Below, one piece after another: positions 53,773 through 62,034 of a stretch of DNA of 64,000 nt; the stretch's first letter is position 1, and the number at the start of each line of letters is the position of its first letter. The stretch is taken from contig CAVQUX010000014.1 in NCBI GenBank assembly GCA_963716925.1, forward strand, positions 682,001 through 746,000. The letters run 5' to 3'. This DNA is from DAISKN01 sp963716925. Lineage in GTDB: Bacteria; Acidobacteriota; Vicinamibacteria; Marinacidobacterales; SMYC01. Under the pieces are notes generated by a model that was not told the origin of the DNA, ran no database searches, and worked only from the letters and a program-made list of their open reading frames with translations. The position numbers were made by a program, and so were the translations under genes.

Positions 53773-55146
53773 TCATCTCCCGGGACCGGACCGGTCCCGC
53801 CTCGGTTCCGCTCAACAGAACCAGGCTTCCGTCAGGCGGGGAGGGCGGGCGGCGGAGGCCGCGACCTCTTCGCGTCCGCCGGGCCCCTGCCGGGCGAGCC
53901 CGGCGAGGTCGTGGAAGATCGCGTGATTCGACCGGCCGCGCGCGAGTCCGTCCTCGACCACGGCGGCAGCGGCCTCCTGGAGCCGGTCCATCTCCGGATC
54001 CGGGTGGGTCCATCGGTACGTCAAGGCGCCCGGATCGAGCTCTCCGAGAACGGGCTCGAGGCTCTCGTTCCCGAGGAGAAGCGAGCCCGGAGGGATGAGC
54101 AGCCGAAGCGTGAGCTGCACGGCATCCACGTGCTCCACGAGGCCCTCCCGAGCGATCCAGTGGAACAGGTCCTCGTAGTCTTCGCGGGTGGTCCAGGGGG
54201 TGAAGGGGACGAACGTGGGCCTGAGGGCGATTCCGGCCTCGCGAAGCGCCTGGTGCGCCTCGAAAACGGCGGCGCGGTCGTGGCCCTTTTCGAGCTCTCG
54301 CAGGACGAGGTCGCTCAACGACTCGACCGCCGAGACCACGAAGAGGCAACCGAGCTCCGAGAGCTCGCGGAGGTGCCGGCGGTGCTCCACCAGATGCTCG
54401 ATCTTCGCGGTGAAGTTGAAGCTCAGCCGGGGAAACTCGCGGTGGAGGGCGCGGGCCAGCGACAGCGCGTGGCCGGGGCCGTTCAGGAAGTCGGGGTCCG
54501 CGAAATCGATGTGTGTCGCGCCGGCATCCACCACCTGCCGCACGTCGTTCAATACGGTTTCCTGCGGAATGACGAAGAACCGTCCCTGGTATATGGGAGG
54601 GATGGGACAGTGCCGGCAGAGGTGGAGACAGCCTCTCGTGGTCTCGACCGCCCCCACGCTTCTAAAGGCTCCGTCCTCGAGCTCGAGCCGGGCATAGCGA
54701 TCGAGCGAGGGAAGGCCGCTGCGAGCGGGGGTGGGAAAGCTCAGCCGCTCGAGGATGGGCGCTTGCGCGCCCGGGGCGTCTCCCCGGGCGAGCGACACCA
54801 GCTCCTCTTCGAGCTCGCCGCTCAGGACCGAGCTCGCCCCGGAGGAAAGAAGGAGCTCGGCGTTGAGGGTGGCGTAGAGGCCGTAGAACGACACGTGGGC
54901 GCGCGGGTTCAAGACCCGGAGCCGCGGGAGCAGCTCGAGCGCGATGCGAAGGGCGGTGTGCATGGGGACGGAGATCCCGATGAAGTCCGCGCTCCGGACC
55001 GCGTCCTCGTCGAGGGGGTCGAGGGCGAGGTCGATTCCGCGCGCCTCGAGCCCGGCATTCGACAGAAACGCGAGGGGCAGGGCGAGACCCAGAGGCTGAT
55101 GCCCGAGCTCGTAACAGGACAGGAGAAGCACCGACCGTCGCTTCAC
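53773..55146 (-). CDS. Radical SAM selenoprotein (CUAEP tail), UGA at 53812-53814 read as Sec
   Basis: 457 residues with selenocysteine at 445. A B12-binding-like N-terminal half (SVLLLSCYELGHQPLGLALPLAFLSNAG ... FIGISVPMHTALRIALELLPRLR) precedes a radical SAM core with CX3CX2C at C173/C177/C180 (TTRGCLHLCRHCPIPP). If TGA at 53812-53814 is taken as a stop, the protein ends WFC. Reading it as Sec gives WFCUAEPRRDRSGPGR and a TGA stop at 53773-53775. A radical SAM family defined by a CUAEP or CCAEP tail is known to me from NCBI annotation, so the tail is diagnostic. The start is GTG, 9 nt after a TATACT box. The reaction is unknown; the tail Cys-Sec pair suggests redox or metal binding. Standard annotation would truncate it. 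Confidence 0.88.
53781..53799 (-). promoter_or_regulatory. SECIS-like hairpin for selenocysteine insertion
   Basis: Minus-strand CGGGACC-GGTCC-GGTCCCG: a perfect 7-bp stem with a GGUCC loop, starting 12 nt after the UGA. The E. coli fdhF SECIS has an 11-nt spacer and a GGUC-containing apical loop, so placement and loop both fit. No T-run follows, arguing against a terminator. Confidence 0.75.
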
Positions 55147-55155
55147 GATGCGTTT

Positions 55156-55163
55156 AGTATAAT
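55156..55163. promoter_or_regulatory. Overlapping divergent -10 boxes of the radical SAM gene and lptD
   Basis: AGTATAAT contains TATAAT for the plus strand (55158-55163, ending 9 nt before the lptD ATG) and TATACT for the minus strand (55156-55161, ending 9 nt before the radical SAM GTG). The two boxes share four bases, so both promoters cannot be occupied together. Confidence 0.6.
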
Positions 55164-55172
55164 TCGCCGACG

Positions 55173-57317
55173 ATGCCCATCGCCCCCGTAGCTCTTCCCC
55201 TCGTTCTCGTCCTCGCTGCGCCCGAGGCTCTTCCCCAGAGCGAAACCCAGGAAGCGACGCTCAAAGCGGACTACCAGGAGCAGGTCGCCCAAGGCTACGT
55301 CAGGGCCGAGGGGTACGTCGATCTCCGAAAGGAGGACGTGCACCTCACGGCGGACCGAGTCGAGTTCTGGAACGAGGAGATGCGGGTGGTCGCCGAGGGC
55401 AACGTCGTCTACGAGCAGGGGGACCAGAAGATCATCGCCACCCGGATGGAAGCGGACCTGAACACCAAGACCGGCCGGTTCTTCAACGCCCACGGACGAG
55501 CCGGATCCGACCTCTACTTCTACGGCGACATCATCGAGAAGGAATCCGAGGACGTCTACGTGATCGAGGGGGGTGCCTTCACTTCCTGCGCCCAGCCGAA
55601 TCCCCGCTGGGAGTTCACGGCGGGAAAAGCTCGCTTGAAGCGGAACCACCACGTCGCTCTCCACCATCCGCTCCTGAAGCTCAAGTCGCTCCCCGTCTTC
55701 TACGCTCCGTTCCTCTATTACCCCATCGACGAGCAGGGACGCGCCACGGGATTTCTTCTGCCTCAGATCGGCAATTCTTCCCTCAAAGGGTTCATATTCG
55801 ACCAGGGTTTCTTCTGGGCCATCAGCCGCTCCATGGACGCGACCTTCACCTACGAGCGTTTCTCCGAGGTGGGAAACGGGGGCTCCGCCGAGTATCGCTA
55901 CATCGCCAGCGAGGCCTCGCGCGGGGAAGTGCACACCTTCGTGCTCAACGATTCCGAGAACGGCCAGCGCGACTACACCATCGTCGGCAGCGCCAATCAG
56001 GAGCTGCCAGGCGGCTTCCGCGCGGTGGCGCGAGTCGACTTCTTCTCGAGCTTCGACTTCCAGCAGAGCTTTCAGGAGAACTACGATCGCGCCACCCAGA
56101 GGTCGAAGCGGGCTTCGGCAACGATCTCCAAGGCGTTCAAGCAGTACAACCTGCGAGTCCTCCTCGACCGGAACGACACCTCGTTCGGCGACACCGTCGC
56201 GGTGCGGGAGGTGCTGCCCCAGATCAGTTTCGGCGGACGGGCGACCCGCATCGGGCCGACGCCGATCCTGTTCGCGTTCGACTCCGAAGTGGTGTCGCTC
56301 TCTCGCTCCAGCCAGGAACAGCTCATCGACTACCAGCGTTTCGACGTGACCCCCACGATCTCCTATCCCTTCACCGCCCTCAGCTACCTCACGTTCCGCA
56401 CCAGCCTCACCGGGCGGTACACCCACTACACCGCGTCGCAGACGGCCTCCGGGGGCTTCGTCGACGAAGAGCCCGTCGACCGCCGCTTCTTCGAGACGGC
56501 CTTCGACACGCGGGGGCCGACGTTCGCCCGCATCTTCAACACTCCCGACAACGGCTACGCCGCGCGCTTCAAGCACGTGATCGAGCCGCAGATGGTCTGG
56601 AGCTACCGGAGCCGCATCGAGGACTTCGACGTCATCCCCAAGTTCGACGGCAACGATTATCTCCCGGGGACCAACCAGGTGGCTTTCTCCCTGGTGAATC
56701 GATTGCTGGCGAAGCGGGTGGTGGACGGCAAGGAACAGCCCAATCCGACGGAGATGCTCACCTGGGTGCTCTCCCAGAGGTATTTCTTCGACACCAATGC
56801 CTCGCTCTACGACCCGCAGTTCTCGACTCCCTACTTCACCGCCGACGGCACCCCCAGCAGCTATTCGCCCATCACCTCCCGCGTGAACTTTCGGCCGTCA
56901 CGCTCGCTCACCGCGAGCTGGAACCTCGACTACGACATCAATTTCAAGGCCGTCCGTTCGGCCAGTACCGCCGGGAACTTCTCAGGGAGCTGGGGGTCGG
57001 TGCAGGGAGTCTGGACGCGGCGGAACATCCCCGACCGCGGCATCGTGAGGTCGAGCTTCCGCGTGGGAGGGAGCGTCAACCTGACCCCCGGCCTGCGGGC
57101 GAACGTCGAGACCAGCTACGACTGGTCGCTCAAGATCCTGCGCCACATGCGGGCGGGGCTCGAGTACAACGTGCAGTGCTGCGGCTTCCTCTTCGATTAC
57201 AACCGCTACAACTTCGGCGGCTACCGCGACGAGAACACCTTCCGCTTCGGGATCACACTGGCGAACGTGGGAAGCTTCGGCACGTCGCTCGGCGGCACCA
57301 ATACGAACTATTACTGA
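55173..57317 (+). CDS. lptD: LPS-assembly outer-membrane protein LptD
   Basis: 714 residues. Signal peptide (MPIAPVALPLVLVLAAPEALPQ), N-terminal OstA/LptA-like beta-jellyroll (about 40-170: LTADRVEFWNEEMRVVAEGNVVYEQGDQKIIATRMEADLNTKTGRFFNAHG), then the LptD barrel (VALHHPLLKLKSLPVFYAPFLYYPIDEQGRATGFLLPQIGNSSLKGF, later FKHVIEPQMVWSYR, SSFRVGGSVNLTPGLRANV). Cysteines in FTSCAQP and VQCCGF are in positions able to make the inter-domain disulfides. It inserts LPS into the outer membrane together with LptE, which is not adjacent. It leads a run of sugar-nucleotide genes, with only 3 bp to the next start, fitting LPS O-chain production. Confidence 0.9.
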   Translation: MPIAPVALPLVLVLAAPEALPQSETQEATLKADYQEQVAQGYVRAEGYVDLRKEDVHLTADRVEFWNEEMRVVAEGNVVYEQGDQKIIATRMEADLNTKTGRFFNAHGRAGSDLYFYGDIIEKESEDVYVIEGGAFTSCAQPNPRWEFTAGKARLKRNHHVALHHPLLKLKSLPVFYAPFLYYPIDEQGRATGFLLPQIGNSSLKGFIFDQGFFWAISRSMDATFTYERFSEVGNGGSAEYRYIASEASRGEVHTFVLNDSENGQRDYTIVGSANQELPGGFRAVARVDFFSSFDFQQSFQENYDRATQRSKRASATISKAFKQYNLRVLLDRNDTSFGDTVAVREVLPQISFGGRATRIGPTPILFAFDSEVVSLSRSSQEQLIDYQRFDVTPTISYPFTALSYLTFRTSLTGRYTHYTASQTASGGFVDEEPVDRRFFETAFDTRGPTFARIFNTPDNGYAARFKHVIEPQMVWSYRSRIEDFDVIPKFDGNDYLPGTNQVAFSLVNRLLAKRVVDGKEQPNPTEMLTWVLSQRYFFDTNASLYDPQFSTPYFTADGTPSSYSPITSRVNFRPSRSLTASWNLDYDINFKAVRSASTAGNFSGSWGSVQGVWTRRNIPDRGIVRSSFRVGGSVNLTPGLRANVETSYDWSLKILRHMRAGLEYNVQCCGFLFDYNRYNFGGYRDENTFRFGITLANVGSFGTSLGGTNTNYY

Positions 57318-57320
57318 GCC

Positions 57321-58163
57321 GTGAGGATTCTGGTCACCGGCGCCGGCGGGCTCGTGGGGGGGCTGGTGGCGCGCCTGGGAGCATCCAGACACGAGGTGCT
57401 GAGCCTCGACCGCGGCCGTCTCGACGTCGTGAATCGGGACGCCGTCCTCCGGGTGTTCCGGGAGTTTTCCCCCGAAGCCGTGCTAAACTGCGCGGCCTAC
57501 ACCGATGTCGACGGCGCCGAGCGAGCGCCCGAAGAGGCCCTGGAAGTCAACGCCACAGGCGCCCGGGTGGTCGCCGAGGTCGCGCGAGAGGTCAAGGCCC
57601 TGGTTTTGTACGTCAGCACCGACTACGTCTTCGATGGCGAGGCGAAGGCTCCTTACCGCGAGGAGCAACTCCCTCGTCCGCTCTCGAGCTACGGAAGGTC
57701 GAAGCTCGAGGGCGAGCGGGCGGTGGCTGGGACCTGCCCCGAGGACCACATCATCGTGCGGACCGGCTGGGTCTACGGACCGGGAAAGGGCTTCGTCGAC
57801 TGGGCGATGGAGCGGCTCCGTCGGGACGAAGAGCTTCCGCTGGTGGAAGATCATACGGGCTCGCCGACGAGCGCGCGGGAGCTCGCGGAGGCGATGCTGA
57901 CCCTGGTCGAGAAGAACCAGCGCGGCCTGTTCCATTTCGTCAACCAGGGAGAGGCGAGCTGGCTGGATCTCGGCAGGGCGATCGCGGAGGATCTGGCGTT
58001 GTCCCCCGCCCGGATCCGGGCCATCCGGGCGGCCGACCTGAATCGGCCCGCGCCTCGACCGCGCTACTCGGTCCTCTCGGTCGAGCGTTTCGAGAAGTCG
58101 ACGGGCCGAGACGTCACCGGCTGGAGGGAAGCCCTCCGCCGCTACCTAGCCCAGGCGCGATAG
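57321..58163 (+). CDS. rfbD: dTDP-4-dehydrorhamnose reductase (RmlD)
   Basis: 280 residues, short-chain dehydrogenase fold. NAD(P)-binding MRILVTGAGGLVGGLVA, FSPEAVLNCAAYTDVDGAE, VYVSTDYVFDG-type segment (VLYVSTDYVFDGEAKAPY) with the catalytic Thr/Tyr region, and YGRSKLEGE with the active YxxxK. C-terminal RPRYSVLSVERFEKSTG matches RmlD. It would make dTDP-L-rhamnose in the last step of that pathway, but rmlA/B/C are not in this window. The GTG start comes 3 bp after the lptD stop, so it is co-transcribed. A related 4-keto-hexose reductase is the alternative. Confidence 0.87.
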   Translation: MRILVTGAGGLVGGLVARLGASRHEVLSLDRGRLDVVNRDAVLRVFREFSPEAVLNCAAYTDVDGAERAPEEALEVNATGARVVAEVAREVKALVLYVSTDYVFDGEAKAPYREEQLPRPLSSYGRSKLEGERAVAGTCPEDHIIVRTGWVYGPGKGFVDWAMERLRRDEELPLVEDHTGSPTSARELAEAMLTLVEKNQRGLFHFVNQGEASWLDLGRAIAEDLALSPARIRAIRAADLNRPAPRPRYSVLSVERFEKSTGRDVTGWREALRRYLAQAR

Positions 58164-58173
58164 GAGTCGTTTC

Positions 58174-59136
58174 TTGCGTTCACTCATTACTGGAATCACC
58201 GGCTTCGCCGGAAGCCACCTGGCGGAGTACATTCTCAGCGAGCAACCCGGAACCGAGGTCTACGGCACCCAGCGCTGGCGCAGCCGGACCGAGAACATCC
58301 GGGGCATCGAATCGAAGATACAGCTTCTGGAGTGCGACCTCCGCGACCAGAGCTCGGTCACCGGGCTCATCGACCGGGTCCGGCCGGACCGCATCTTTCA
58401 CCTCGCGGCGCAGAGCTTCGTCCCCTCGTCCTGGAACGCGCCCGCGGAGTCGCTCAGCACGAACATCCTCGGCCAGCTGAACCTCTTCGAAGCGGTCCGC
58501 GCCGCGGGCATCGATCCCTGGATCCAGATCGCCTGCTCCAGCGAGGAGTACGGCCTGGTGCACGAGGACGAGCTTCCCATCCGGGAGACGAACCCCCTGA
58601 GGCCGCTCTCCCCTTACGCCGTCAGCAAGGTGGGTCAGGACTATCTCGGCTATCAGTACTTCAAGAGCTTCGGAACGAAGGTGGTCCGCACGCGCGGCTT
58701 CAACCACGACGGTCCGCGGCGCGGCGACGTCTTCGTCTCGTCGAACTTCGCGAAGCAGCTCGCGGCGATCGAAAAAGGCAGGAAGCCCCCCGTGATCCAC
58801 GTGGGAAATCTGGAAGCCCGCCGCGACTTCACCGACGTCCGGGACATCGTGCGCGGCTACTGGCTCGCCCTCGACGGCGGATGCCAGCCGGGTGAGGCCT
58901 ACAACATCTGCACCGGGAAGGATTATTCGATCCAGCAGGTCCTCGACGAGCTCATCCGGATGTCGGGCGTCGAAGTCGAGGTCCGGGAGGATCCCGAGAG
59001 GCTCCGGCCGTCGGACGTGCCCGTCCTTCTCGGCGACAGCTCCAAGTTCCGGAAGGCGACGGGCTGGGAGCCGAAGATTCCGTACGAGCGAACGCTCCGC
59101 GACATGCTCGAGTACTGGAGAGCGGAGCTCGACTGA
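58174..59136 (+). CDS. gmd: GDP-mannose 4,6-dehydratase-like epimerase/dehydratase
   Basis: 320 residues. The start is TTG 58174 behind TAGGAG at good spacing. NAD-binding SLITGITGFAGSHLAEYIL, the GMD-typical ERIFHLAAQSFVPSSWNAP-like stretch (RIFHLAAQSFVPSSWNAPAESLSTNILGQLNLFEAVR), SSEEYG, YAVSKVGQD (YxxxK), RGFNHDGPRRGDVFVSSNFAKQLA and NLEARRDFTDVRDIVRGYW. It should convert GDP-mannose to GDP-4-keto-6-deoxymannose. The following gene is the natural reductase partner. Confidence 0.82.
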   Translation: MRSLITGITGFAGSHLAEYILSEQPGTEVYGTQRWRSRTENIRGIESKIQLLECDLRDQSSVTGLIDRVRPDRIFHLAAQSFVPSSWNAPAESLSTNILGQLNLFEAVRAAGIDPWIQIACSSEEYGLVHEDELPIRETNPLRPLSPYAVSKVGQDYLGYQYFKSFGTKVVRTRGFNHDGPRRGDVFVSSNFAKQLAAIEKGRKPPVIHVGNLEARRDFTDVRDIVRGYWLALDGGCQPGEAYNICTGKDYSIQQVLDELIRMSGVEVEVREDPERLRPSDVPVLLGDSSKFRKATGWEPKIPYERTLRDMLEYWRAELD

Positions 59137-60081
59137 GTGCGCTCGCTGGTCACCGGAGCCGCCGGCTTCGTCGGGCGCCACCTGGTAGCCCACCTCCTCT
59201 CCCGGGGCCACGACGTCGGAGGACTGGTACACCCCACGGATGGCGGGCCGGGATCTCTCGGGCCGCGGGTCGACGTGTTTCCGCTCGACATCCTCGACGA
59301 AGCGGCGATCGGAGCCGCCCTCCGCGACTACGCCCCGGATGCCGTCTTCCATCTCGCGGCTTTCTCCAACCCGGAGGGATCGTGGAAGGAGGCCCGGCGT
59401 ACGCTCGAGACCAACATCATCGGCGCTCACAACCTCCTGTCGGCGGCGAAGGAGACCGGGCGCAAGCCGCGGGTGCTCCTGGTGGGCTCGGCTCAGCAGT
59501 ACGGGGACGTCCCGCCGGAGGCCCAGCCGATCGGAGAGGAGCGCGAGCAGAAGCCGCTCACCCCCTATGCCGTGAGCAAGACTTCGCAGGAGCTTCTGGG
59601 CCGGCGCTCGGTCTGGTCCGGAGAGCTTCCGGTGTACGTCACGCGTTCTTTCAACCACACGGGACCGGGGCAGGCCGACGGTTACGTTTCTTCGAGCTTC
59701 GCCCGCCAGGTGGCGGAAGTGGAGAGGGGGACTCGAGAGCCCGTCATCCGCGTGGGGAATCTGGAAGCGAGGCGGGACTTCACCGACGTCCGCGACGTAG
59801 CCGCCGCCTACTTCGCGATCGTGGAGAAAGGGCAGCCGGGACGCCCGTACAACGTCTGCCGCGGCGAGGCGGTCTCGGTCCGAGACGTGCTGGATGAGCT
59901 GGTTCGCCTGTCCCGCGTTCCCGTAGAGGTAGTCGTCGATCCCGAGCGCTATCACGCTCTCGACGCCCCGTTGATGGTCGGGGATCCGACGAGGCTCAAG
60001 ACCGACACGGGATGGTCCCCGCGCTATTCGCTCAGCGAGACCCTCCGCGATCTGCTGGACGACTGGCGCGGGAGGCTTTAG
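59137..60081 (+). CDS. rmd: GDP-6-deoxy-D-lyxo-4-hexulose reductase-like protein (RMD)
   Basis: 314 residues. The GTG start directly abuts the TGA of the previous gene. NAD-binding RSLVTGAAGFVGRHLVAHLL, FHLAAFSNPEGSWKEARRTLETNIIGAHNLL, GSAQQYG, YAVSKTSQE (YxxxK), RSFNHTGPGQADGYVSSSFARQVAEVERG and NLEARRDFTDVRDVAAAYF. The dehydratase and this protein are close paralogs. In the RMD route the second enzyme reduces the 4-keto sugar to GDP-D-rhamnose. A bifunctional GMD or a C3/C5 epimerase is possible; gene order favours RMD. Confidence 0.8.
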   Translation: MRSLVTGAAGFVGRHLVAHLLSRGHDVGGLVHPTDGGPGSLGPRVDVFPLDILDEAAIGAALRDYAPDAVFHLAAFSNPEGSWKEARRTLETNIIGAHNLLSAAKETGRKPRVLLVGSAQQYGDVPPEAQPIGEEREQKPLTPYAVSKTSQELLGRRSVWSGELPVYVTRSFNHTGPGQADGYVSSSFARQVAEVERGTREPVIRVGNLEARRDFTDVRDVAAAYFAIVEKGQPGRPYNVCRGEAVSVRDVLDELVRLSRVPVEVVVDPERYHALDAPLMVGDPTRLKTDTGWSPRYSLSETLRDLLDDWRGRL

Positions 60082-60083
60082 AT

Positions 60084-60210
60084 TGGGGAAACAAACGCAA
60101 AGACGCAAAGACGCAAAGGCGCAAAGAAGAAACCTCCTTCCGGGTCTTCTTTGCGTCTTTGCGCCTTTGCGCCTTTGCGTTTTTTCTTTGTGTTTGTTCT
60201 TTCCCCTGGC
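60084..60210. repeat. Long imperfect inverted repeat built from CGCAAAG units
   Basis: Left arm (about 60084-60132) has four tandem CGCAAAG(A/G) units; the right arm (about 60143-60210) carries the complementary CTTTGCG units, with an 8-10 nt centre (TCCTTCC). The arms pair over about 45 bp with mismatches. Translated, it gives low-complexity peptides such as KTQRRK that appear spuriously in many databases. It lies between rmd and the glycosyltransferase gene and could act as a bidirectional terminator. Confidence 0.75.
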
Positions 60211-60227
60211 GATCGAGGACTGAAGTA

Positions 60228-62034
60228 TTGGAATTACGCCGGGCGGCGATCTTCACCGGTCTCATCGTCTCGGCCGCCCTTTTCCTCCGCTGGCCCATCG
60301 CCTCTCACGACGTCGAGCACTACATCGGTCCCGACGAGGGGGAGGTCGTCGAGAACGTGCTCGAGATGGTCAAGCGGAAGGACTTCGATCCGCGGCATCC
60401 CGGCTACCCTGGTCTCCATTTCTATCTGCAGAGAATTCCGGTGGAGCTGCGTCTGCTCGTCGACGGCCGCTCGGTGGCGGAGACTCCCCGCGCCGAGTTC
60501 TATCTCGAAGCTCGGCGTGTCACGCTCGCCGCCGGAGCCGCGACGGCCGCCGTCGTTTTCGCCTGCGGTCTCCTGTTCCTTTCTCCCTGGGGCGCCGGCC
60601 TGGCGGCGACCTTGACGGCGCTTTCGCCCCTCGCGTTCCGCGAGTCCGCGGTCGTCAACCCCGATTTGATGCTCGGCTTCTTCTCCGCCCTCGCGGTTCT
60701 CGCGGCGCTTCGACTTCAGGAATCGCCGGCACCATCGCGCTACCTTCTGGCCGGAATCACCGTGGGTCTGGCGACTGCGGTGAAGTACACGGGCGCATTC
60801 ACCGTCGTTTCCTATGCGATCGCGGTACTGCTGGCGCACGGGCCCCGGAGGAGCCGTGGATGGGCTCTCGCGGGGCTTCTGTCGGCTCTCGCCGCTTTTG
60901 CCATCGCGAGCCCATACACCTTCGTGAACCTTCTGGACACCGCGCGCGGCGTCGAGAGGCACTTCGGCTACTACCGGGCGAGCCACACGAACGCCGCGCT
61001 CGAAGTCCTGCGATCGCTCGCGGCGCGCGGGGTCGGACTCGTGGGCGCTCTGCTCGCGGTCGCCGGAGCCGCGTCCGCTCTCTGGACCCGGGAGCCGAGG
61101 CGGCTCGTGGTGCTCGGCTTTCCCGCGGCTTATCTCCTCGTATTCGCCTTCTTCGACCGCGCCTTTCCGCGGCACGCCCTTCCGCTCCTCCCCTCCATAG
61201 CACTTCTCGCCGCGCCTCTCGTCTCGCGGGCGGGCGCAGGAGGCCGGTGGGCGCTGGCGCTCGTCGTCCTCGCCGGACCCGCCGTCTCCAGCATCGATCT
61301 CTGGAAGCGAACGGGAAAATCGTCGCCGGCCGATCGCGCGCTCGCCTGGACGAATTCGACCCTCCCCGAAGGAAGCCGCATTCTCCAGGATCAATGGACG
61401 CCGCGACTCGATCCCGACGCGGTTCCGGGTTCATCGGCTCCGCGTCGAGGAGCAGGTTTTCCCCGGCAACTTCGACTGGGTCTTCTACTCGGGTTATCCG
61501 CCGGGGATCGACGTCTCCCGCCTCCCCGAAGTCCGGGAGTTCCCGACCGGCGATGCCCTGGGCGCGGCGATCACCGTGCATCGAGTGCCGGAGCGCGCCG
61601 TCCTCATGGGGACGACTCTTCCTCTGGAGGTCTCCGCGGTCGTTCTCGGGGCGGGTGAGCTTCCCTACTTCGGCGAAGGGTTCGATCCGCCGCGTCCGGG
61701 CGCCTTCGGAACCGAGCGCCTGTCTCGCGGCGAGATCTCGGAGATTTTCTTCGTGCTGCCGGCGGAGACGGAGCCTTCCAATCTCGAGATCGCGCTGTCG
61801 ATGGCGGCGGCGATGAGTGCGGTGGAAGTCGAAGTCATTCTGAACGAGCGTCCAGCGGGGGTCGCCACCGTGAAGGGGCTCGAGCCCGAGACCACGGCGA
61901 TCGCGGTCCCGGCGGATCTGCTTCGCCGGGGGCTCAACCGATTGGTGCTGCGCTACGCCGACACCGTGAGGCTTTCGCGCCGCCAGCAGGCGGCCGCCGT
62001 CCGCTTCTACGAGATGCGTCTCACTCGTTACTGA
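60228..62034 (+). CDS. Multi-pass GT-C glycosyltransferase (PMT/ArnT family), one frameshift
   Basis: About 601 residues. TTG 60228 follows GAGG; an ATG inside the repeat would add junk. N-terminal helix MELRRAAIFTGLIVSAALFLRWPIA, then the first periplasmic loop with the acidic GT-C motif (IGPDEGEVVENVLEMVKRKDFDPRHPGYPGLHFYL), and 9-10 further helices (AAAVVFACGLLFLS, SYAIAVLLAHG, VFAFFDRAFPRHALPLLPSIALLAAPLV). The C-terminal part is soluble and beta-rich (SNLEIALSMAAAMSAVEVEVILNERPAGVATVKGLEPE). A +1 frameshift falls at 61418-61428 between RLDPDA and RVHRLRVEEQVFPGNFDW. It should transfer a sugar from a lipid carrier to a periplasmic acceptor such as LPS or protein. It overlaps grpE tail-to-tail by 14 bp. 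Confidence 0.8.

Noticed and set aside
53781..53799. Hairpin between the radical SAM gene and nfuA as a rho-independent terminator
   Set aside because: No T-run follows on either strand, and its distance from the UGA and its loop fit a SECIS element better.
60084..60210. CRISPR array suggested by repeated CGCAAAG units
   Set aside because: Units are only 8 bp, directly tandem without spacers, and arranged as two inverted arms.
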